Assembly (NCBI RefSeq): GCF_964199755.1
Contig: NC_133898.1
Span: 127,966,224 to 128,030,223 of the forward strand
Reading direction: 5' to 3'
Length of the DNA: 64,000 nucleotides
Source: Larus michahellis
Taxonomy: Eukaryota > Chordata > Aves > Charadriiformes > Laridae
Under the pieces are notes generated by a model. That model was not told the origin of the DNA and searched no databases. It saw only the letters and a list, made by a program, of their open reading frames with translations. This document shows, one piece after another, positions 1-8,867 of the stretch. Position 1 is the first letter of the stretch. Each line of letters opens with the position of its first letter. The translations under genes were made by a program, and so were the position numbers.

Positions 1-254
1 CGCACTGTCCTTGGACAGTATCGAGCACATGACCCTGCTTTTGCTGCATCTGGATAGACGTGGAGTCAGGGCTGCCAGCACTAAGACAACACAGGTTCAA
101 AGTGTGTGCAATAAGGACGGAACCTCACCTCCGTGGAGCCTGAAGCTCTTGCACCATAGACCTGTCTTGTCCTTGCAGGGGAGGTGTGAAAGGGTGCGAG
201 GAAGGGAAAAGTAAGTTACAAGAGGTAACGTGCTCATCTCCTTTCTTCATACAG

Positions 255-505
255 CATCTGGGGTTGAGACCCTGAACTCTGCAAGCAGGACGTCCCCTTC
301 GCTTCTGGCTCCTGGACCCATCTCCTGATGTCCTCTCCCCTCCCTGCCTCTGCCGTCCCCAGGTGCTGTGACAGCAGGAGTGGAAGCGCTGCTCCTGCTT
401 GATGCCCGGGTGCTCGTGGGCCAGAGCCATCCCATCACAGACCTGGTGCTGTTGGGGCAGAGGCTGCTTTTCCCGGCTTGAATAAAGATGAGCAGTTTGG
501 CATTG
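255..505 (+). CDS. Last exon (exon 4) of an AvBD1/AvBD3-like beta-defensin, copy A; rest lies outside the window
   Basis: Only exon 4 of this gene is in the window. The acceptor is ttcatacag at 246-254. The exon supplies the last base of a split codon and then ATC TGG GGT TGA (256-267), giving a C-terminus ...(R/K)IWG. An AATAAA poly(A) signal lies at 481-486 and the transcript should end near 505. The exon, 3' UTR and about 1 kb of downstream DNA are nearly identical to those of copies B, C and E, so this is the tail of another tandem unit. Positions 1-254 are intron 3. Exons 1-3 must lie upstream of the window; the mature peptide cannot be predicted because exon 3 is the part that varies between copies. 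Confidence 0.8.
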
Positions 506-1690
506 CAGCGTGTGGGACGTGTGGCTCTTCTGTTGTGGTGGAGGGTGTTTTGTGCCTGCTGGCTCTGGTGGTGGTGGTGGGTTGGTGTCAGGAGAAGCAC
601 CGGGACATGCTGGGGGTCACAAGCATGGCTGTCCCTGGGGTGCTCTTAACTGGCAGTGGCGTGTTGACACTGGTCCTGCCGGTCCCTGCTGGGCCAAGGG
701 CTTTGCTGTGGGTGTGATGGGGGTGCTCTACGGATGGTCCCTCCTGGGAAGTGGGAGGCCTGTCCTGCTCCTGCCAGTCACGGCTGTCCCTTGCCCCTGA
801 CAGCCATGGGAATCCCTCCCAGGATTCATGTGCAGGGCTGTGCTGGGTGGTGCGTCCCTTGGTTGGGCATGGCCAGGGACGCCCTCCCAACCAGCCCTAG
901 AGGCCCTGATGTTCCTCCTTGTCCTGCTCCAGCATGCTGCAGCCCTCCTGGCTGTGGGCCATGTGGGAGATGCGCTGCACCACTACTTGTCTCAGCAGGC
1001 AGGAGGAGGAGGTCATGCAGGTCCGGCTCCAGGTGACCTGTGAACTGTGTCCTATTCACTATGGCCCTGAAATGTCCAAATTTATAGTCCCACAGGGAGT
1101 AAGCAGGTTGACTTCTTCTCTCTGCCCGGCTGGAGGCAATCTGCGATGACAATGCTCTTCTCCATCAAAGGCTCTGCTCCATCATAGGCTCTGCTCCATC
1201 AAAGGCAGTGACCTCTACCTGTCTGCAGAAGCAAACCTCACGCTTTAGGTTCCCTGCGTGGTTCCATACCCGCCTGTGTCTACACACTCGTGTGTGTGTG
1301 AGCAACTACTGAACTATCTCATGTTATGGACTATCACATAACTCCTATAAAGCCACAAACTCTCTTGATCAAATCCACACCTCCAAGGCCTAGTAAGTCC
1401 CCTAGTCCCACTTCATTTGCATAGTCTCTGTTCACTGTTTGTATCTGAGCAGCCATCAGGAAGGTAGCCTTATGCTTGTCACTTCTTGCCATGCCAAATG
1501 CAAGGATGAAGCTGTTCTTTTACGTAAACTATTTTGTACAATCCTCCATGGCACTCACCACTTCCTTACCAAGGAAACTGATGGGAAAGGAAGAAAGAAA
1601 TATTTTATCCTTTCATGGCCCTGCTTGCTACTGGTGTCTCCCCCAACCACTCTGCATTGTCCATCCCAGGCAGTTCCTGCCAAGGCGCTG
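506..1690. other. Intergenic spacer of the 3.6-kb tandem unit (between copies A and B)
   Basis: No gene is seen here. Long open frames exist on both strands, but they recur in every unit because the DNA is duplicated, and they carry no recognisable domain. The spacer holds a GTG-rich run near 568-583, a GAG run near 1004-1015 whose length differs between units, and a 17-bp tandem repeat at 1155-1205. It recurs after B (4,110-5,300) and partly after C (7,725-8,530) and E (16,235-17,030). Confidence 0.75.
1155..1205 (+). repeat. 17-bp tandem repeat, three units, variable between paralogous spacers
   Basis: Three consecutive 17-bp units of the form ctctgctccatcaaagg (1155-1171, 1172-1188, 1189-1205). 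The same array has three units after B (4763-4813) and after C (8378-8428), but two after E (16889-16922). Unit sequences also differ by single bases between arrays. This is a small VNTR usable to track the duplication history. Confidence 0.85.
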
Positions 1691-1707
1691 CAGCACGTGT
1701 GCCCGCT

Positions 1708-2006
1708 GTGAGGTGGGGTGTCACAAGAGGTGTTGCATGAGGATAACGGTGAAGATTGCAACAGCCCCCAGGAGGCACCTCAGCCTCTCCCATTGCTTCA
1801 GAGAGGGATCGTCCCCACACAGCTGGGTCGCTTTCTCATTGGCCAAGGGGAGATGGGTCAGCAGGAATAAGCGCACGTCCCACCCCCCAGCAATGGTATA
1901 AAACCCAGGCGTTTGAGCCAAAACAGTACTCCTTGCACCCCAGGGCAGCTGGACGCCAGCGATTCCTGTTGGGTTCTTACTGCCTGAACAGCAAGGCCTT
2001 CATCAG
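1708..2006 (+). promoter_or_regulatory. Promoter and non-coding exon 1 of defensin copy B
   Basis: TATAAAA lies at 1897-1903, so transcription should start near 1927. Exon 1 ends at 2006 in ttcatcag followed by the donor gtaggt. Upstream are an ATTGGCCAA (CCAAT/NF-Y-type) motif at 1838-1846, about 55 bp before the TATA box, and ATTGCAAC (1755-1762), a C/EBP-like element. The block from about 1708 to the TATA box recurs before copies C, E, F and H. The factor assignments are motif matches only; conservation in five promoters is what is directly seen. Confidence 0.7.
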
Positions 2007-2365
2007 GTAGGTAATTGCTGGCTCTCTTTCTGGAAAAGTGACCATTCAGCTCCTCTGTTCAGTTCCCATCACTCGAGACTCATCTGCATGGCCAACTGCT
2101 GGAAGTATCCATGCATGTAATTAGGCCACCAGAGATGTCTGGGAAAAAAGAATCATTGCAAGACATGCAGAGCGGTACGGAGCTCAGAATTGTTCTTAAG
2201 CCAAAGGTAGAGGGAACACCATCTGCTTGAGTTGGAGGTAGGCTCTCTGCAGTTTAGTATCCTGGGCAGAGTGCCCAGGCTTCTGCACCACCTGGGTCCT
2301 CCATGTCCTTATTGCCGCGGTGTCCCCCTCCGCAGCCCCGTCCAGACCCGGGACAGGTGTCAGCC

Positions 2366-3870
2366 ATGAAGATCCTGTACCTGCTCTTCTCCATCTTCCT
2401 CCTGTTGATCCAGGGTGCTGCAGGTGAGAGGGAAAGAAGGGAGGTGGGGGAGGGGTGAGTGCCCATCAGAGGGGTTTCCCGTGTGCCGCAAAGTCTCCAC
2501 GTCACTTGCAGTGATGCAAAGGTTAGCGGGGATGGAGGAGAAGGCATTTTCCACATGCCCTTCCAAGAGCACATGGTAGAGCGAGCTCTTGGCAACAGAA
2601 CCCTGGCTTCTTCTGTGCGTCAGCAAGGGGTTTCCTTTCAGGTTCCAGCCCTGCACCCAGCTGTTCCTCTTTGGGTGTCCCTGGAGGATCTTTTGAGCTG
2701 TGCAGGGATGGGAGAGCCCCAGGGGGTTGTTGGCTCTGTGGGTTGCCCGCAGCACAGAGCGGTCCCTTCTGGTCTAGTGCCGCCTCAGCAGCGTGTCCCA
2801 ACACCTCATTGCCCCAAGGCACGATCCCTGCAAGGGCTGGGCAAGGACTTTCCATCAGAGGTGACTCCAAGGCAAGGGTGCAGCCAGGACAGGGAATTGG
2901 GCCGCAGGCAGTGCTCTGCTTGCCAGCTCTGCTGGTCCAGGCAGTGGTGGACATAAAGCTGGGGAGCCACCATGGCTCTTCCTCGACCTCATGACCTCAT
3001 GCTGTTCCTCCCCACGGTCTGTCCTTGTGTGCACCCACGCTGGTGTGAACGAGTCCTTCTGGGTGAGCCATGTTGCCATTGAAGCTGTGGCTATGGTGAG
3101 CTTGAAGCTGAGCCCATTTATTGGCCTGAAATGCATGGGGGGTGTGAGCATTTCTGCAACCACGTGCTGCTGGACCAGATTATCCCTTTAATGTTTTGTG
3201 TGTAGCATTCCCCATGGAAACAAGATTATCTGAATGCAGGCGAAGAGGGGGATACTGCACTTATGGGCCCTGCCTTTCTGCTGGAAGGCACTTTGGGAGA
3301 TGTCCTCTATTTCAACACTGCTGCAAACGGTAAGGTACTGAGTAAGGAAAGAGATTCTGCCTTTCTCCACAGAAATATCCGTTAGAAATTTCTTTCCAGC
3401 CAGTGCCTGGTAAATTCTCTCCTGCATTTCTGCTTTGTGGGAGAGGCCCAAGAAGGAAGGGAAAAGCCCTTGAAGGTCTGGTCCTGCCTGCTGTGGGACT
3501 GCATGAGCCCTGGCACACCCAGCACCCGCCAACGCTCCTTCAGTGCCGCGACACTCATTCAGGCTTTGCAGAGGGCTCTCCCAAGCCAGCCAAGAGCAAA
3601 GCACGCACTGTCCTTGGACAGTATCGAGCACACGATCCTGCTTTTGCTGCATCTGGATAGACGTGGAGTCAGGGCTGCCAGCACTAAGACAACACAGGTT
3701 CAAAGTGTGTGCAATAAGGACGGAACCTCACCTCCGTGGAGCCTGATGCTCTTGCACCATAGACCTGTCTTGTCCTTGCAGGGGAGGTGTGAAAGGGTGG
3801 GAGGAAGGGAAGAGTAAGTTACAAGAGGTGACGTGCTCATCTCCTTTCTTCATACAGCATCTGGGGTTGA
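2366..3870 (+). CDS. AvBD1/AvBD3-like beta-defensin, copy B
   Basis: A secreted antimicrobial peptide precursor of 64 residues. Exon 2 is 2336-2423: acceptor ctccgcag, ATG at 2366, signal MKILYLLFSIFLLLIQGAA, phase-1 donor gtgaga. Exon 3 is 3206-3329 (acceptor tgtgtgtag). It gives AFPMETRLSE followed by a six-cysteine core in the order CRRRGGYC, TYGPC, an eleven-residue loop that runs through GRC, PLFQH, CCK. Exon 4 begins at 3858 and adds R-IWG, stop at 3868-3870; AATAAA at 4084-4089. The cysteine spacing (6, 4, 9-10, 5, 0) is that of avian beta-defensins. The CR-RGG start resembles chicken AvBD3, while the RIWG end resembles AvBD1. Exon 3 is one codon shorter than in C and E and differs strongly from them, although the flanking introns are about 99% alike. 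All splice sites and the frame look intact. Confidence 0.88.
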
Positions 3871-4109
3871 GACCCTGAACTCTGCAAGCAGGACGTCCCC
3901 CTTGCTTCCGGCTCCTGGACCCATCTCCTGATGTCCTCTCCCCTCCCTGCCTCTGCCGTCCCCAGGTGCTGTGACAGCAGGAGTGGAAGCGCTGCTCCTG
4001 CTTGATGCCCGGGTGCTCATGGGCCAGAGCCATCCCATCACAGACCTGGTGCTATTGGGGCAGAGGCTGCTTTTCCCGGCTTGAATAAAGATGAGCAGTT
4101 TGGCATTGC

Positions 4110-5300
4110 AGCGTGTGGGACGTGTGGCTATTCTGTTGTGGTGGAGGGTGTTTTGTGCCTGCTGGCTCTGGTGGTGGTGGTGGGTTGGTGTCAGGAGAAG
4201 CACCGGACATGCTGGGGGTCACAAGCATGGCTGTCCCTGGGGTGCTCTTAACTGGCAGTGGCGTGTTGACACTGGTCCTGCCAGTCCCTGCTGGGCCAAG
4301 GGCTTTGCTGTGGGTGTGATGGAGGTGCTCTACGGATGGTCCCTCCTGGGAAGTGGGAGGCCTGTCCTGCTCCTGCCGGTCACAGCTGTCCCTTGCCCCT
4401 GACAGCCATGGGAATCCCTCACAGGATTCATGTGCAGGGCTGTGCTGGGTGGTGCGTCCCTTGGTTGGGCATGGCCAGGGCCGCCCTCCCAACCAGCCCT
4501 AGAGGCCCTGAAGTTCCTCCTTGTCCTGCTCCAGCATGCTGCAGCCCTCCTGGCTGTGGGCCATGTGGGAGATGCGCTGCACCACTACTTGTCTCAGCAG
4601 GCAGGAGGAGGAGGAGGAGGTCATGCAGGTCCGGCTCCAGGTGACCTGTGAACTGTGTCCTATTCACTATGGCCCTGAAATGTCCAAATTTATAGTCCCA
4701 CAGGGAGTAAGCAGGTTGACTTCTTCTCTCTGCCCAGCTGGAGGCAATCTGCGATGACAATGCTCTTCTCCATCAAAGGCTCTGCTCCATCATAGGCTCT
4801 GCTCCATCAAAGGCAGTGACCTCTACCTGTCTGCAGAAGCAAATCTCACGCTTTAGGTTCCCTGCGTGGTTCCATACCTGCCTGTGTCTACACACTCGTG
4901 TGTGTGTGAGCAACTACTGAACTATCTCATGTTATGGACTATCACATAACTCCTATAAAACCACAAACTCTCTTGATCAAGTCCACACCTCCAAGGCCTA
5001 GTAAGTCCCCTAGTCCCACTTCATTTGCATAGTCTCTGTTCACTGTTTGTATCTCTGAGCAGCCATCAGGAAGGTAGCCTTATGCTTGTCACTTCTTGCC
5101 ATGCCAAATGCAAGGATGAAGCTGTTCTTTTACGTAAACTATTTTGTACAATCCTCCATGGCACTCACCACTTCCTTACCAAGGAAACTGATGGGAAAGG
5201 AAGAAAGAAATATTTTATCCTTTCATGGCCCTGCTTGCTACTGGTGTCTCCCCCAACCACTCTGCATTGTCCATCCCAGGCAGTTCCTGCCAAGGCGCCG
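4110..5300. other. Intergenic spacer between copies B and C
   Basis: A nearly exact copy of the 506-1690 spacer, offset 3,610 bp. It contains the 17-bp repeat at 4763-4813 and a longer GAG run near 4605-4620. No gene is seen. Confidence 0.75.
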
Positions 5301-5317
5301 CAGCACGTGTGCCCGCT

Positions 5318-5616
5318 GTGAGGTGGGGTGTCACAAGAGGTGTTGCATGAGGATAACGGTGAAGATTGCAACAGCCCCCAGGAGGCACCTCAGCCTCTCC
5401 CATTGCTTCAGAGAGGGATCGTCCCCACACAGCTGGGTCGCTTTCTCATTGGCCAAGGGGAGATGGGTCAGCAGGAATAAGCGCACGTCCCACCCCCCAG
5501 CAATGGTATAAAACCCAGGCGTTTGAGCCAAAACAGTACTCCTTGCACCCCAGGGCAGCTGGACGCCAGCGATTCCTGTTGGGTTCTTACTGCCTGAACA
5601 GCAAGGCCTTCATCAG
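5318..5616 (+). promoter_or_regulatory. Promoter and non-coding exon 1 of defensin copy C
   Basis: TATAAAA lies at 5507-5513, with the CCAAT-type ATTGG at 5448-5452 and the C/EBP-like ATTGCAAC at about 5365-5372. Exon 1 ends at 5616 before gtaggt. This is the exact counterpart of the copy B promoter, so the two genes should share expression control. Confidence 0.7.
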
Positions 5617-5975
5617 GTAGGTAATTGCTGGCTCTCTTTCTGGAAAAGTGACCATTCAGCTCCTCTGTTCAATTCCCATCACTCGAGACTCATCTGCATG
5701 GCCAGCTGCTGGAAGTATCCATGCATGTAATTAGGCCACCAGAGATGTCTGGGAAAAAAGAATCATTGCAAGACATGCAGAGTGGTACGGAGCTCAGAAT
5801 TGTTCTTAAGCCAAAGGTAGAGGGAACACCATCTGCTTGAGTTGGAGGTAGGCTCTCTGCAGTTTAGTATCCTGGGCAGAGTGCCCAGGCTTCTGCACCA
5901 CCTGGGTCTTCCATGTCCTTATCGCCGTGGTGTCCCTCTCCGCAGCCCCGTCCAGACCCGGGACAGGTGTCAGCC

Positions 5976-7484
5976 ATGAAGATCCTGTACCTGCTCTTCT
6001 CCATCTTCCTCCTGTTGATCCAGGGTGCTGCAGGTGAGAGGGAAAGAAGGGAGGTGGGGGAGGGGTGAGTGCCCATCAGAGGGGTTTCCCGTGTGCCGCA
6101 AAGTCTCCACGTCACTTGCAGTGATGCAAAGGTTAGCGGGGATGGAGGAGAAGGCATTTTCCACATGCCCTTCCAAGAGCACATGGTAGAGCGAGCTCTT
6201 GGCAACAGAATCCTGGCTTCTTCTGTGCGTCAGCAAGGGGTTTCCTTTCAGGTTCCAGCCCTGCACCCAGCTGTTCCTCTTTGGGTGTCCCTGGAGGATC
6301 TTTTGAGCTGTGCAGGGATGGGAGAGCCCCAGGGGGTTGTTGGCTCTGTGGGTTGCCCGCGGCACAGAGCGGTCCCTTCTGGTCTAGTGCCGCCTCAGCA
6401 GCGTGTCCCAACACCTCATTGCCCCAAGGCACGATCCCTGCAAGGGCTGGGCAAGGACTTTCCATCAGAGGTGACTCCAAGGCAAGGGTGCAGCCAGGAC
6501 AGGGAATTGGGCCGCAGGCAGTGCTCTGCTTGCCAGCTCTGCTGGTCCAGGCAGTGGTGGACATGAAGCTGGGGAGCCACCATGGCTCTTCCTCGACCTC
6601 ATGACCTCATGCTGTTCCTCCCCATGGTCTGTTCTTGTGTGCACCCACGCTGGTGTGAACGAGTCCTTCTGGGTGAGACATGTTGCCATTGAAGCTGTGG
6701 CTATGGTGAGCTTGAAGCTGAGCCCATTTATTGGCCTGAAATGCATGGGGGGGTGTGAGCATTTCTGCAACCACGTGCTGCTAGACCAGATTATCCCTTT
6801 AATGTTTTGTGTGTAGCATTCCCCATGGAAACAGGAACCTTCCTTGGATGCAGAATAAGAGGGGGACAGTGCAGTTTTAGGCCCTGCGGCTATGGTTTAT
6901 CAAGTATTGGGAGATGTCCACCATTTCAATACTGCTGCAAACGGTAAGGTCCTGAGTAAGAACGAGTTTCCTCCTTTCTCCAAACAAATATCCGTTACAA
7001 ATGTCTTTCTAGCCAATGCCTGGTAAATTCCCTCCTGCATTTCTGCTTTGTGGGAGAGGCCCAAGAAGGAAGGGAAAAGCCCTTGAAGGTCTGGTCCTGC
7101 CTGCTGTGGGACTGCATGAGCCCTGGCACACCCAGCACCCGCCAACGCTCCTTCAGTGCTGCGACACTCATTCAGGCTTTGCAGAGGGCTCTCCCAAGCC
7201 AGCCAAGAGCAAAGCATGCACTGTCCTTGGACAGTATCGAGCACACGATCCTGCTTTTGCTGCATCTGGATAGACGTGGAGTCAGGGCTGCCAGCACTAA
7301 GACAACACAGGTCCAAAGTGTGTGCAATAAGGACGGAACCTCACCTCCGTGGAGCCTGATGCTCTTGCACCATAGACCTGTCTTGTCCTTGCAGGGGAGG
7401 TGTGAAAGGGTGGGAGGAAGGGAAAAGTAGAGTTACAAGAGGTGACGTGCTCATCTCCTTTCTTCATACAGCATCTGGGGTTGA
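5976..7484 (+). CDS. AvBD1/AvBD3-like beta-defensin, copy C
   Basis: A 65-residue precursor. Exon 2 is 5946-6033 (ATG 5976; same signal peptide as copy B). Exon 3 is 6817-6943, acceptor gtgtgtag, donor gtaagg. It encodes AFPMETGTFLG and then a cysteine core with CRIRGGQC, SFRPC, a loop GYGLSSIGRC, PPFQY and CCK. Exon 4 starts at 7472 and adds R-IWG with the stop at 7482-7484; AATAAA at 7698-7703. CRIRGG is identical to the start of chicken AvBD3 as I remember it. Compared with copy E, 20 of 42 exon-3 codons change the residue and one (Tyr TAT/TAC) is silent. The terminal glycine after Ile-Trp could serve for C-terminal amidation (inference). The gene looks functional. Confidence 0.88.
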
Positions 7485-8867
7485 GACCCTGAACTCTGCA
7501 AGCAGGACGTCCCCCTCACTTCTGGCTCCTGGACCCATCTCCTGATGTCCTCTCCCCTCCCTGCCTCTGCCGTCCCCAGGTGCTGTGGCAGCAGGAGTGG
7601 AAGCGCTGCTCCTGCTTGATGCCCGGGTGCTCGTGGGCCAGAGCCATCCCGTCACAGACCTGGTGCTGTTGGGGCAGAGGCTGCTTTTCCCGGCTTGAAT
7701 AAAGATGAGCAGTTTGGCATTGCAGCGTGTGGGACGTGTGGCTCTTCTGTTGTGGTGGAGGGTGTTTTGTGCCTGCTGGCTCTGGTGGTGGTGGTGGGTT
7801 GGTGTCAGGAGAAGCACCGGGACATGCTGGGGGTCACAAGCATGGCTGTCCCTGGGGTGCTCTTAACTGGCAGTGGCGTGTTGACACTGATCCTGCCAGT
7901 CCCTGCTGGGCCAAGGGCTTTGCTGTGGGTGTGATGGAGGTGCTCTACAGATGGTCCCTCCTGGGAAGTGGGAGGCCTGTCCTGCTCCTGCCGGTCACGG
8001 CTGTCCCTTGCCCCTGACAGCCATGGGAATCCCTCACAGGATTCATGTGCAGGGCTGTGCTGGGTGGTGTGTCCCTTGGTTGGGCATGGCCAGGGCCGCC
8101 CTCCCAACCAGCCCTAGAGGCCCTGAAGTTCCTCCTTGTCCTGCTCCAGCATGCTGCAGCCCTCCTGGCTGTGGGCCATGTGGGAGATGCGCTGCACCAC
8201 TACTTGTCTCAGCAGGCAGGAGGAGGAGGAGGAGGTCATGCAGGTCCGGCTCCAGGTGACCTGTGAACTGTGTCCTATTCACTATGGCCCTGAAATGTCC
8301 AAATTTATAGTCCCACAGGGAGTAAGCAGGTTGACTTCTTCTCTCTGCCCGGCTGGAGGCAATCTGCGATGACAATGCTCTTCTCCATCAAAGGCTCTTC
8401 TCCATCAAAGGCTCTGCTCCATCAAAGGCAGTGACCTCTACCTGTCTGCAGAAGCAAACCTCACGCTTTAGGTTCCCTGGGTGGTTCCATACCCGCCTGT
8501 GTCTACACACTCATGCGTGTGTGAGCAACTACTCACCTTGAGTGTTTGGTGGTGCCTTTCCCTGCCAAGAAGGCAAAACCTTCTCTGCCATTCTTTTTCT
8601 GATCGGGCAATGTGGTGAGGCATGTTCAGGTCATCCCTGCCTGCCATGGCCTTTCCTCCCCCTGTGCTCACCTCTCATTATATCGAGCCAGCAGCATTCC
8701 CCTTGAGCACCTTTCACCTCTGTAGGGAGAACTTGTTCCACTCCCGCAGGAACTTCTTGGCCCACAACGTCTCAAACAGAGAAAGACTGTCTTTTATCTA
8801 CAATACATGGCCTTTTCTGTTGTCTGTCATGCGTCGGATGACTGATTGTCTGGGTGAGTCAGTGGTT

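Noticed and set aside
826-1152. Open frames on both strands in the spacer recurring after A, B, C and E
   Set aside because: They fall downstream of the poly(A) signals, differ in length with the GAG run, and show no splice or protein-family evidence.
1476-1901. Open frame of 141 codons with a basic, cysteine-bearing sequence, repeated at 5,086
   Set aside because: It overlaps the conserved promoter block and spacer, has no domain, and is repeated only because the DNA is duplicated.
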